A stretch of DNA of 64,000 nt from CAYLLS01 sp964385015. GTDB taxonomy: Bacteria; Myxococcota; UBA727; JABDBI01. The position numbers and the translations under genes were made by a program. The DNA is taken from contig CAYLLS010000001.1 of assembly GCA_964385015.1 (NCBI GenBank), positions 1 through 64,000 of the forward strand, given 5' to 3'. Within the stretch, counting starts at the first letter, position 1; the number at the start of each line of letters is the position of its first letter. The notes below the pieces were generated by a model, which saw nothing but the letters and a program-made list of their open reading frames with translations, made no database searches and was not told the origin of the DNA. This document shows, one piece after another, positions 12,582 through 22,037 of this stretch.

Positions 12582-14465
12582 ATGCATTATGATGTTTTAG
12601 TAGTTGGTGGTGGACATAGTGGTTGTGAAGCTGCTTTAAGTTGTGCTAAATTAGGATTTTTGACGTTATTAGTTACTAACTCTATTGATAAAATAGGTGT
12701 ATTAAGTTGTAATCCAGCTATTGGTGGTATTGGGAAAGGACATTTAGTTAAAGAATTAGATGTATTAGGTGGAGTCATGTCTAGTGTTGCTGATCAATCT
12801 GGCATTCATTTTCATACTTTAAATACTTCTAAAGGAGCAGCTGTTAGGTCTACTCGATGTCAAGTAGATATGGATATATATAGAAAGATAATCTTTAATA
12901 AATTATTAAATGAAAAATGTTTAGTGATTTTACAAGATGATGTGATTAATATTCTATTAGATAATATGAATAATGCTATTGGTATAAATTGTAAATATAC
13001 TGAACATATATATAGTAAAAAGATTATATTAACTACTGGTACGTTTTTAAATGCTTCGATGCATGTAGGAAATATTTCTAATCATGGTGGACGTTTTGCA
13101 GAATATGTTAGTGGTGGGTTGTTTGAATCGTTGAAAAAAATAGGTTTTAATATAGGTAATTTTAAAACTGGAACTTGTGCTAGATTAGATAGTAGAAGTA
13201 TAGATTATAGAAAATGTAAAGAGCAAAAACCAATTAGTTCTAGCGCAAGATTTTCTTTTTATAAAAGGAAAAATGATCTTAAACAGATTTCTTGTTGGAT
13301 TACACATACTGTAAATACAACTCATTCTATTATTAAAAATGCTATTTATGATAGATTATCTCCATCATATAATGGAAATATTAAAGTTAGAGGTCCTCGT
13401 TATTGTTTAAGCATTGAAGATAAGATTATTCGTTTCCCATATAAAAATAGTCACCATATTTTTTTAGAACCTCAAGGATTAAATACTTATGAGGTATATC
13501 CTAATGGCTTAACTACATCTTTGCCACCACATATACAAATAAAGTTTTTAAGAACAATACCTGGTTTAGAACATGTACATGTAACACGCTGGGGATATGC
13601 TGTGGAATATTGTTTTATTGATCCAAGGCAATGTCAATTATCTTTGGAAAGTAAGCTTGTGAATAATTTATATTTAGCTGGACAAATTAATGGTACAACA
13701 GGATATGAAGAAGCTGCTATACAGGGTTTGATAGCTGGATTAAATGCTGCACGATCTTTAAAAGGGGAAAAGCCTATTATATTAAGTAGACATGAGTCTT
13801 ATTGTGGTGTTTTAATAGATGATTTAGTTGCTAAAGGAGTTATAGAGCCTTATAGAATGTTTACTTCTAGAGCAGAATATAGGTTGCTTTTAAGAGAAGA
13901 TAATGTATATAAACGATTAATAAAAATTGGATTTTCATGTAAATTGATAAATAAAACGTATTTTAATGATGTATTAAATTTTGAATCTGAAGTTATGAGA
14001 ATATTTAAGTTATTTAGTGAATATAAATTTATGTTAAATAAATCTATAGTAAGTTTCTTGTGTAATTTGAATATTTGTATGTCAAATAAAATGTTTAATT
14101 TAAAAGATATTATTAGAAGACCAGAAATTAAATTTAAAATGTTTTTAAAATTATGTCATTTATTAAAATTAAATATAGATGATAATGATGATAAATTGTA
14201 TAGAGTCTTTATAGAAATTAAATATGAAGGATATATTAAACGTATTAAAGAAAATATAGTAAAAGAATATAGTATAAAAAATTTATCTGTTCCATCATTT
14301 GTGTTTACTCATCGTATTTCTGGTTTAAGTAATGAAGTTTTTGAAAAATTAAGAATTATGCGTCCAAGCACTATGAAACAAGTAGCTAAAATTAATGGAA
14401 TAACTCCTGCAGCTTTAGCATTAATTAGTATGGAGATAAAAAAACATATATATGAAAATATTTGA
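12582..14465 (+). CDS. mnmG: tRNA uridine 5-carboxymethylaminomethyl modification enzyme MnmG
   Basis: The 627-residue FAD protein is full length. The N-terminal FAD motif is VLVVGGGHSGCEAAL, followed by CNPAIGGIGKGHLVKE, TGTFLNASMHVG and GQINGTTGYEEAAIQG. The C-terminal helical domain recognises MnmE and tRNA. Together with MnmE it modifies U34 of tRNAs reading split codon boxes. It ends with TGA and overlaps mnmE by 14 bases, so the two subunits of the complex are translationally coupled. Confidence 0.97.
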   Translation: MHYDVLVVGGGHSGCEAALSCAKLGFLTLLVTNSIDKIGVLSCNPAIGGIGKGHLVKELDVLGGVMSSVADQSGIHFHTLNTSKGAAVRSTRCQVDMDIYRKIIFNKLLNEKCLVILQDDVINILLDNMNNAIGINCKYTEHIYSKKIILTTGTFLNASMHVGNISNHGGRFAEYVSGGLFESLKKIGFNIGNFKTGTCARLDSRSIDYRKCKEQKPISSSARFSFYKRKNDLKQISCWITHTVNTTHSIIKNAIYDRLSPSYNGNIKVRGPRYCLSIEDKIIRFPYKNSHHIFLEPQGLNTYEVYPNGLTTSLPPHIQIKFLRTIPGLEHVHVTRWGYAVEYCFIDPRQCQLSLESKLVNNLYLAGQINGTTGYEEAAIQGLIAGLNAARSLKGEKPIILSRHESYCGVLIDDLVAKGVIEPYRMFTSRAEYRLLLREDNVYKRLIKIGFSCKLINKTYFNDVLNFESEVMRIFKLFSEYKFMLNKSIVSFLCNLNICMSNKMFNLKDIIRRPEIKFKMFLKLCHLLKLNIDDNDDKLYRVFIEIKYEGYIKRIKENIVKEYSIKNLSVPSFVFTHRISGLSNEVFEKLRIMRPSTMKQVAKINGITPAALALISMEIKKHIYENI

Positions 14466-15810
14466 TGTTTATAGAAAGGATACTATTTGTGCATTAACCA
14501 CACCATATGGAGCTTCTAGTGCAATTGCTGTAATTAGAGTTAGTGGAAATAATAGCATATGTATTAAAGAAACTATTTTTAGTAATAAAACATATAAACC
14601 TTTTTATTTGATGTTGGGAAATGTAATATGCACGAATACTGCACATGTTATTGATGAGGCTTTGTGTGTATGTTTTCCAAAGGATAGAAGTTATACTGGT
14701 GAATTATCTTTTGAATTATATGTTCATGGTTCTATTATTATTATTAATAGAGTGTTAAAAGTTTTAATTGATGCTGGTGCTCGTTTAGCAGAAGCAGGAG
14801 AATTTACATTCAGAGCTGTTTTGACAGGTAAATTAGATTTATGTAAGGCTGAAGCTATTGGTAACATGATTAATGCTAGATCATTAGATAGTGTAGAAAT
14901 TGCTGTTAAGGATCTTCAAGGAAGATTAAAAAAACATTTTTTTTCTATTGAAAAAAAATTAGTTGATGTATTAAGTGTAATAGAATGTGAATTAAATTTT
15001 GATGATAATAGTCATAATAGTAATATAAATATTATAAAAAAAATATTATGTAATATTCTTTGTGTTATAAACAAATTATTAAATATATCTGCAGTTAATG
15101 ATCGTTTTATAAATGGTGCTAAAATTTTATTATATGGAGCACCAAATGTCGGAAAATCAACATTAATGAATGCTTTGACTAATAATGATATTTCTATTGT
15201 ACATAAATCTTCTGGCACTACAAGAAATGTTGTTAAATCTAGTATAAAAATCAATAATTTATTAATATATTTAATTGATTCTGCAGGAATAAGTGATAAT
15301 GCTGATTTAGATTGTATAGAATCTATTGGCATACAAAAAACTTATAATGAAATGTTTAAAGTTGATTTAATTCTTTTTATTAAAGATATACATGATAATA
15401 ATATATATGTTGAGAATATGTTAGACAATACTTCTTCTATTGTATTATCAGTGATTAATAAAGTTGATTTATTAAGTGATGATGTATGTAATATTGATAA
15501 ATTAAACTTTATTTCAGCTAAAACTGGTTATGGTTTAAAAAATTTAAAAAATAAAATATATTTATTATTAACTAAAAATATTCATTATAATACTGATATA
15601 TTAGTAACAAAAAAACGTCAAATATATGAATTAAAACAGATGTCTTTATTTATACAAAAAGCTATTAATTTAATTGATAATCATCAGTTTTTAGAAATAG
15701 TAGCATTAGAATTACATGAAGCTAAATTTTGTTTAGATAGATTGTTTAATCATAATATGAATTATGATATATTAGATAAAATTTTTAAAGATTTCTGTAT
15801 TGGCAAATGA
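14452..15810 (+). CDS. mnmE: tRNA modification GTPase MnmE
   Basis: The 452-residue partner of MnmG has an N-terminal formyl-THF-binding domain (DTICALTTPYGASSAIAVIRVSG), a central helical region and an inserted G domain. The P-loop GAPNVGKSTLMNAL is near residue 226, DSAGIS is the switch II equivalent of DTAG, and NKVDL supplies base specificity. It ends with the C-terminal ..FCIGK, matching the catalytic CIGK motif of the family. The DTAG-to-DSAG change is conservative. It uses TGA as stop, which supports the standard code. Confidence 0.97.
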   Translation: MKIFDVYRKDTICALTTPYGASSAIAVIRVSGNNSICIKETIFSNKTYKPFYLMLGNVICTNTAHVIDEALCVCFPKDRSYTGELSFELYVHGSIIIINRVLKVLIDAGARLAEAGEFTFRAVLTGKLDLCKAEAIGNMINARSLDSVEIAVKDLQGRLKKHFFSIEKKLVDVLSVIECELNFDDNSHNSNINIIKKILCNILCVINKLLNISAVNDRFINGAKILLYGAPNVGKSTLMNALTNNDISIVHKSSGTTRNVVKSSIKINNLLIYLIDSAGISDNADLDCIESIGIQKTYNEMFKVDLILFIKDIHDNNIYVENMLDNTSSIVLSVINKVDLLSDDVCNIDKLNFISAKTGYGLKNLKNKIYLLLTKNIHYNTDILVTKKRQIYELKQMSLFIQKAINLIDNHQFLEIVALELHEAKFCLDRLFNHNMNYDILDKIFKDFCIGK

Positions 15811-15878
15811 TATTTCATATTGTTGATAAAAGGATTGATGTATATAAATATTTGATATACATGTGTGATATTTTGTGA

Positions 15879-18065
15879 TCAATATTTAAAAAATTTGCCA
15901 ATTTGGAATATCGCATAAGATGTTATCCAGGCTATAATTGACATATAAATAAATTGCATTATAGGCCATTTAAAAGATTTAGTTTCTTTTTTAGTGATGA
16001 TTAGTGTACTAGTGCATTGCATAGATAATGCAAAAAATGCCATTAAAGATAGTCCTACTAGTGGTGAATAAACTAATTTGTTACTATTCGGATATTTTTC
16101 ATTTAATATGTAATCTTTTAATGTGTTTTGTGATGAATTTGTATGATTATTATCTAATTTATGTATGATGCTTAGTGTTGAAATAAATACTTCTCTAGCA
16201 GTAAAACTACCTATAATTCCAATGCCAATTTTCCAATTAAATCCTAATGGTTTAATTATGGGCTCTATATATTTGCCTATTTTTCCAGCATAGCTATGTT
16301 CTAAATTTGGCATATAATTATTTAATGTTATATGTTTTGTATTATCATATGGAAATGTGCATAGTATCCATATAAAAATACTCATAATAAAAATAATAAT
16401 TCCTGATTCTATTATAAATCTTTTAATATGATATATAGTGTTTTTTAATACAAATATAAGTTTTGGTAATCTATATATTGGTAATTCTAAAATTAATGGT
16501 GTTGGATTGTTTAAATTAAAAATAGTTTTCATAATGCTTATAATTAAAAATGCTATACCAATTCCTAATAAATACATTATTATAATAATAATAGTAGCTG
16601 GTTGTATAATATTATAAATTAATGGCATATGTGAAAATAATGTAGATGTTAATAGATAATAAATAGGTAATCTAGCAGAACATGATATTAATGGTAAAAT
16701 TAAAATAGTTAATAATCTGTCTTTTTTAGATTCTATAATTCTACTAGTCATAATTGCAGGTATAGTGCATATAAATCCTGATAATAGTGGAATAAAAGCT
16801 TTTCCAGGCAATCCTATATTGCACATTAATTTATCTAATATAAATGTTGCTCTAGCTAAATAACCAGAATCTTCTAGTATTCCTATTAAAAAAAATAATA
16901 ACGCTATTAATGGAATAAATGACATTACACTAGTAATCCCAGCAATAATTCCGTGATTTATTAAAGAATTTAATAATGGATATGAGTATAATATGTTTTT
17001 TATGATTGTTTCTAGATATATAGTTACATATTCTAAGTGTGTGATAAATGTTTTTGGAAGATAAAATAGTATTTCGAATATTGTTCCAAATATTAATATT
17101 AAACAAATTGGTCCTAAAATTGGATTAAGAATAATTCTATCTATTTTAATTGTAGCGTATTGTTGTATATTATCTTTTTTAATTATACCTTTTAATATTT
17201 GTTCAATTTTTTTATATCTTAAAATAATACTATGTTGTAGCATATATTCTAATGTAGTTGTATAATCTGGTAATATATTTAAATATTGTTTTATACTATT
17301 TTCTCCTATTTGACTTAATCCAAATTCTAATAGTCCTAAATTTTGTAGTAATGTTGTATTAGATATTGTATGAGAACCGATGCGATTAGCAAACAATAAA
17401 CCTTTATGCATAATAATAGTTTTTTGTTGTATATTATTATTTGTTGGTAAAGATGATATGTTAGATATATTTTTTCCACAGAAATTAAAATACATTAATT
17501 GATTGTATAATATTATTTTAAATTTTTTAATTTCATTATTATTTTTATATGAAATAGGAATAATTTTAATGTTTAATCTTTTTTCTAATAAAGGGATATT
17601 AATAGTATAATTGTTTTTTTGTGCGATATCCATCATAGTTAAGGCAATGATCATTGGTTTGCCTAATTCTATAATTTGATGTAAAAAATATAAATTTCTT
17701 TCTAGATTGATAGCATCAATAACTGCTAAGATTAATTGATTATGATAATTATTTATTCCTATTTTTATGATTTTTGATATTGTTAATGATTCATCTTTAG
17801 ATCTAGGATACATGCTATATGAGCCTGGCAAGTCAATTAAATTAATGTTTGTTGAATTTAATAATTTAATTTGACTCATTCTAGTTTGTACAGATACACC
17901 GGAATAATTTGCAACTTTATCGTTTTTACCAGTTAGCATGTTATATAACATTGTTTTTCCAGTGTTAGGATTTCCTATTAAATATATAGTTTTTTTTTGT
18001 TTTTCAAAGTTAGTTATATTTTTATGTAAAATAGAATATTTAATAATATTAATTATTTTTGACAT
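15879..18065 (-). CDS. feoB: Ferrous iron transporter FeoB
   Basis: The 728-residue inner-membrane protein imports Fe2+. The N-terminal G-protein domain has the P-loop IGNPNTGKTMLYNML, a G3 DLPGSYS motif and a MMDIAQ segment at the G4 position, where the usual form is NxxD. The membrane part contains the Gate segments, with family landmarks GILEDSGYLARATFILDK, PLLSGFICTIPAIMTSR and FTAREVFISTLS. It follows feoA on the same strand after 22 bases. Iron supply fits the many heme and Fe-S proteins in this window. Confidence 0.96.
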   Translation of the reverse strand: MSKIINIIKYSILHKNITNFEKQKKTIYLIGNPNTGKTMLYNMLTGKNDKVANYSGVSVQTRMSQIKLLNSTNINLIDLPGSYSMYPRSKDESLTISKIIKIGINNYHNQLILAVIDAINLERNLYFLHQIIELGKPMIIALTMMDIAQKNNYTINIPLLEKRLNIKIIPISYKNNNEIKKFKIILYNQLMYFNFCGKNISNISSLPTNNNIQQKTIIMHKGLLFANRIGSHTISNTTLLQNLGLLEFGLSQIGENSIKQYLNILPDYTTTLEYMLQHSIILRYKKIEQILKGIIKKDNIQQYATIKIDRIILNPILGPICLILIFGTIFEILFYLPKTFITHLEYVTIYLETIIKNILYSYPLLNSLINHGIIAGITSVMSFIPLIALLFFLIGILEDSGYLARATFILDKLMCNIGLPGKAFIPLLSGFICTIPAIMTSRIIESKKDRLLTILILPLISCSARLPIYYLLTSTLFSHMPLIYNIIQPATIIIIIMYLLGIGIAFLIISIMKTIFNLNNPTPLILELPIYRLPKLIFVLKNTIYHIKRFIIESGIIIFIMSIFIWILCTFPYDNTKHITLNNYMPNLEHSYAGKIGKYIEPIIKPLGFNWKIGIGIIGSFTAREVFISTLSIIHKLDNNHTNSSQNTLKDYILNEKYPNSNKLVYSPLVGLSLMAFFALSMQCTSTLIITKKETKSFKWPIMQFIYMSIIAWITSYAIFQIGKFFKY

Positions 18066-18087
18066 AATATAGTCATATAAGATAAAT

Positions 18088-18315
18088 TTATAAAATTTGT
18101 GTTATAGGGAAAAAAGATGCATCTTGTTTTCTTAAACAAATTTTAGTTCCTCTTACTTTAATTTGCACTGGATCTCCATATGGCCCATGTGCAATCATTT
18201 CTATTTTTGTATTATTTGTCATGCCTAATTCCAATAGTCTAAAGATTGTTGAATTTAAACGTATTGGTTTATTTAAATATGCAAATTTGCCTATAGGCAG
18301 TTGCTCTAGACTCAT
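18088..18315 (-). CDS. feoA: Ferrous iron transport accessory protein FeoA
   Basis: The 75-residue SH3-like protein starts with MSLEQLPIGKFAYL and contains RLLELGMTNNTKIEMIAHGPYGDP, close to the FeoA consensus. The start at 18315 is set by a GGAGG ribosome-binding site five bases upstream. That site lies inside a longer in-frame extension that would begin four codons earlier. It precedes feoB and probably modulates its GTPase domain. Confidence 0.93.
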   Translation of the reverse strand: MSLEQLPIGKFAYLNKPIRLNSTIFRLLELGMTNNTKIEMIAHGPYGDPVQIKVRGTKICLRKQDASFFPITQIL

Positions 18316-18415
18316 TGTTTCCTCCATTATATTTTATTTTGTATTATATGTTATCAAATTAATGTAAAAATGTTAAAATTATTTTTTTAAATTTATTTTT
18401 TTTAGATATTAAATT

Positions 18416-19069
18416 ATGTATTATAGAAAAATGTTTGTATGTTTTATGTTATTACTATTATTTTTTAGTGGATGTAATAAATTTACTGATAGTAGTAATT
18501 ATCTTGTTCCAAACCGCATGCATGATAATGCAATTAAAGTTGAACTAGATTTATTAAAATTATTGTTTAATAATAATATGAATACTATGATTATATCTGA
18601 TGAAAACAAAGTTATTATAAATAATTTGTATAATAAATTATCTTTAAAATATGTACCATTATTATTAATTGATAAAATGGAACAAAAATTTTTAATTAGC
18701 AAATTATATTTTATACATCGTAGATTTATCGAATCATCAATTATGTTTGCATTAATTTTAGAGAAAAAACCATTATATACTCAAGCAAGAAATATACTAG
18801 CTAGATGTTTTTATTTTTTAGGTAATTATGATCGTGCTTTAAATGAATTAAATTATATTATATTACATCAATATAATGATTTATGGGAGAGTATGAGTGC
18901 TCTTTATTTAATTGGATTATTTGTAGAGTATTCTGAATTAGTAACTGATATACATATCAAAAAAGCTGTTTTAGCTTTAAATACATATTTGAAATTGTTA
19001 AATCATGATTTCAACAAGATTGAAATTAAGGCATTGTTGAGTAGTTTAAAATATAAAATAAATATTTAA
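18416..19069 (+). CDS. Putative TPR-containing lipoprotein
   Basis: The 217-residue protein begins with a lipoprotein signal peptide, and the lipobox FFSGC places the acylated Cys at about residue 20. The middle part (SKLYFIHRRFIESSIMFALILEKKPLYTQARNILARCFYFLGNYDRALNELNYI, split here only to describe it as two helix-turn-helix units) has the size and spacing of TPR repeats. I do not recognise a specific family. BamD-like or PilF-like roles are possible but unsupported. It would need the Lgt and LspA encoded elsewhere in this window. It is transcribed away from feoA. Confidence 0.6.
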   Translation: MYYRKMFVCFMLLLLFFSGCNKFTDSSNYLVPNRMHDNAIKVELDLLKLLFNNNMNTMIISDENKVIINNLYNKLSLKYVPLLLIDKMEQKFLISKLYFIHRRFIESSIMFALILEKKPLYTQARNILARCFYFLGNYDRALNELNYIILHQYNDLWESMSALYLIGLFVEYSELVTDIHIKKAVLALNTYLKLLNHDFNKIEIKALLSSLKYKINI

Positions 19070-19108
19070 ATGATTTACAGTATTAACAAGATAATGGATT
19101 ATATAAAA

Positions 19109-19327
19109 TTATTGTTTATTATTATTGATATGTGGTTTTTTACTAGAAGCATAAAGATCTCGATGCCAACCATGGCCCTTTAAGTGAAATGAACTTAGGC
19201 TAATTATTTTAGTTAAACTATTATTGGCACTGCAATTTGGACATTTGGTTGGTACTGTATCCTGAATTTTTTGTATAATTTCTTTATATGTTTTACATAT
19301 GTCACAATAATATTCATATAATGGCAT
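19109..19327 (-). CDS. FmdB-family zinc-ribbon protein
   Basis: The 72-residue protein starts MPLYEYYCDICKTYKE, the hallmark of FmdB-type zinc ribbons. A second cysteine pair follows in KCPNCSA. The C-terminal half (SSFHLKGHGWHRDLY) also matches the family. The reading frame extends 21 codons upstream, but the conserved start is the ATG at 19327. The family's role is poorly known, with proposed regulatory or metal-related functions. Confidence 0.85.
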   Translation of the reverse strand: MPLYEYYCDICKTYKEIIQKIQDTVPTKCPNCSANNSLTKIISLSSFHLKGHGWHRDLYASSKKPHINNNKQ

Positions 19328-19499
19328 ATTTCCTCTAATATATAAGTTGTTCATTTTATATTTTTTATAGTATTTTTTTGTAAAATACAAGTATAATTAT
19401 ATATGTATGTTAAATTAATAATGATTTTGTATAGTTATTTGAATTTGTAGACATGCATGTTTTTAATATGTTTGCTAATATTAAAAGTTAATATATATA

Positions 19500-20441
19500 T
19501 TATTTTATATTATTGACATTATATATTCTAATAAATGTATTGTCATTTACTGTTTTAATATATGCATTTAATAGAATAAGTATTTTTTGTTTAAATAATT
19601 TGAGTTTTATTTGTTTTTTTAATAAACATTTATTGATTATGTTAGGATGAGTTAGGAAACAATGTATATTATTTCTTATTTTGCTTGGTTTTATAGTATG
19701 ATTTTGATTTGAATTGAATATGAATTTTGATAAATTATTAGTTATGTGTTTATGTATTGTTTTATGTATGTGATAATATTTGATATATAATATATTATTT
19801 GGTATCATAACTGTTGGTTTTTTATTAGCATATTTTATTATTTTTAATAATGTTTTTTCTTGTTTATATTTTTTATTTAATTTTATAAATATATGATACA
19901 ATTTTACATGTTTATATGTATTATTATATATAGTATTATAGTGATCGATATAAATTTTAGGTAAAATGAATTTTTTAATTAATTTTATTTGTATTAATTT
20001 ATTTTTTAAATAATGTTTAAATTTTAAAGAATGATATCCTTGAGATAATAAAATATGTTTTAGTTGTTTTGTAGAAATATTAATTTTATTTTTAATTTTT
20101 TGTATTGAATTAGTGAGTTGTTGTAAATTAATAAATATTTTTAAATTTTTGCATTGATTATCTATTAAATATTTTTTAATAAAATATTGTAAAATTTGTT
20201 TTTGATATGATTTATTAAATGAGTTATGTATATTTTTTTTAAATAATAAGTGAAAAAATAAAAATTGATTCACTTCGTTTTGTAAAATAATTTTATTATC
20301 AATTTTGGCTATTATGTATTCTATCATTATAGGTTTAGCATTAGTAAAATTTATATTTAAACCAAATAAGATATAAAGTAATATGTAATACATGGTATAT
20401 AATTTTATGTATGATTTAATTTTATAATATGGAAAGATCAT
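19500..20441 (-). CDS. SurA-like periplasmic chaperone, divergent
   Basis: The 313-residue protein has a hydrophobic N-terminal export signal ending near ..NFTNAKP. The segment IIAKIDNKIILQNEVNQF is the opening of the SurA N-terminal domain, followed by the typical helices QILQYFIKKYLIDNQ and LLSQGYHSLKFKHYLKN. The C-terminal part (VKLYHIFIKLN.., ..PSKIRNNIHCFL) may be one degraded parvulin-type PPIase domain. Typical SurA proteins are about 430 residues with two such domains. It would help outer-membrane proteins such as the barrel at 4023. The start is uncertain, and the Met at residue 17 (20393) is an alternative. Confidence 0.6.
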   Translation of the reverse strand: MIFPYYKIKSYIKLYTMYYILLYILFGLNINFTNAKPIMIEYIIAKIDNKIILQNEVNQFLFFHLLFKKNIHNSFNKSYQKQILQYFIKKYLIDNQCKNLKIFINLQQLTNSIQKIKNKINISTKQLKHILLSQGYHSLKFKHYLKNKLIQIKLIKKFILPKIYIDHYNTIYNNTYKHVKLYHIFIKLNKKYKQEKTLLKIIKYANKKPTVMIPNNILYIKYYHIHKTIHKHITNNLSKFIFNSNQNHTIKPSKIRNNIHCFLTHPNIINKCLLKKQIKLKLFKQKILILLNAYIKTVNDNTFIRIYNVNNIK

Positions 20442-20489
20442 AATTTAATATATTTTATATTAAAAAAAGTAATTACAAGCAGAGTATTT

Positions 20490-21860
20490 ATGATGAAAGA
20501 AAAACCAAATGTTATTAATATGTTATTTGCCTTATTAATATGTAGCTCCATTATTTATGCTGGTTTTAATGGGAAAATGCAAGAAATAACTGATGCTAGT
20601 TTTCAGTCAGCAAAAGAGGCTGTTAATCTCATCATTGCTTTAATTGGTATTATGTCTTTTTGGCTAGGGTTAATGAAAGTTCTAGAAGATGCTGGTTTTA
20701 TTAGTAAATTATCTTGTTTTATTAGACCGTTAATGCGGTATTTGTTTAAAGATGTCCCATTAAGACATCCTGCTATGAATGCTATTGTTTTGAACATATG
20801 TGCTAATATATTGGGATTAGGCAATGCAGCTACTCCTTTAGGTATTAAAGCTATGATAGAGTTAAATAAATTAAATCCATTTAAAGGAATAGCAACTAAT
20901 GCTATGGTATTGTTTTTAGCTATTAATACTTCTGCTATTACATTATTCCCCTTAGGTGTTATAGGATTAAGAGCTGCTGCCGGAACATCGAGACCAGCTG
21001 ATATATTTTTACCAACTTTAATAGCTACCACATGTTCTACAATAGTTGGTATATTTGCATCGTTATGGTTATCTAAAAGAGATAAAATATATATTGATAA
21101 ATATATGAAAGCATATGATAAACAAAAGTTATTTAAATGTGTTTCATCTAATGATGATAGTAATGGATTACATAGTACAGTGATTAATTTAAAATATAAT
21201 AAGTTTAGTATTTATAGTTTTATTTTTTATAATAAATATTATATATTAATATATATTATTTTAATTTTATTATTTATTATTATTGTTATAAATGTATGCA
21301 ATTATGAGAATATTTTATTGTTTCTTACAGAGCAATTAATATCTTTTTGGTTAATGCCATGTTTGATTTTATTTATTATTTGTTATGGCATTATTAATGA
21401 TGTTTCTATTTATAATGCAATTATAGATGGAGCTGCGCAAAGTTTTGCAATTGGTATAAAAATTATTCCATTTTTAGTTCCAATATTAGTAGCTATAGGC
21501 ATGTTTAGAGCTTCTGGTGCTATGGATTTGTTAATTATGTTTTGTTCACCTGTGACTGATATAATTAAGATGCCAGCTGAAACATTACCTATGGCTTTAA
21601 TTAAGCCATTGTCTGGACAAGGATCTTTTGCTATTATGAATTCATTAATTCAAAAAGATCCAGATTCATATAGTGCATTTGTTGCATCTGTTATGCAGGG
21701 AAGTACAGAAACTACATTTTATATTTTAGCTGTATATTATGGTTCTATTGGCATTACTAATATACGACATACTTTAATTGTTGCTTTGTGTGCTGATATT
21801 ATTGGTATTATTACAGCTTGTTTATCAAGTGCATTTTTTTATTGTTATTTATATTGTTAA
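20490..21860 (+). CDS. Fused SpmA-SpmB nucleoside-recognition (Gate) membrane protein
   Basis: The 456-residue membrane protein joins the two spore-maturation families. The SpmA part is at residues 1-200 (ESAKEAVNL-like SAKEAVNLIIALIGIMSFWLG, LGLGNAATPLGIKAM, AINTSAITLFPLGVIGLR). The SpmB part is at 280-456 (GAAQSFAIGIKIIPFLVPILVAIGMF, KPLSGQGSF, QGSTETTFYILAVYYGSIG). Despite the name, fused forms occur in non-sporulating bacteria, with unknown transport or peptidoglycan-related roles. ATG codons at 20490 and 20493 are both usable. A less conserved linker at about 205-270 joins the halves. Confidence 0.88.
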   Translation: MMKEKPNVINMLFALLICSSIIYAGFNGKMQEITDASFQSAKEAVNLIIALIGIMSFWLGLMKVLEDAGFISKLSCFIRPLMRYLFKDVPLRHPAMNAIVLNICANILGLGNAATPLGIKAMIELNKLNPFKGIATNAMVLFLAINTSAITLFPLGVIGLRAAAGTSRPADIFLPTLIATTCSTIVGIFASLWLSKRDKIYIDKYMKAYDKQKLFKCVSSNDDSNGLHSTVINLKYNKFSIYSFIFYNKYYILIYIILILLFIIIVINVCNYENILLFLTEQLISFWLMPCLILFIICYGIINDVSIYNAIIDGAAQSFAIGIKIIPFLVPILVAIGMFRASGAMDLLIMFCSPVTDIIKMPAETLPMALIKPLSGQGSFAIMNSLIQKDPDSYSAFVASVMQGSTETTFYILAVYYGSIGITNIRHTLIVALCADIIGIITACLSSAFFYCYLYC

Positions 21861-22037
21861 TTGTTGTTTATATTATTGTATGTATTTTCAATAATGAGTT
21901 TAATTGAATATATATGTTGTTAAAAATGTTTATAATGTTATTTATATGACTATACAATAATAATAAAATGCATAGATGAAGTGATTATATATGATAATTT
22001 TTTTATTTATGTGATGAATAATAGATAAGGATAAAAA

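Noticed and set aside
15811..15878. Short inverted repeat between mnmE and feoB
   Set aside because: The six-base stem GTATAT/ATATAC lacks G-C content and a T-run, so it does not support a terminator.
20603..21031. Reverse frame of 142 codons inside the SpmAB gene
   Set aside because: It is a shadow of the conserved SpmA part and its product has no recognisable features.
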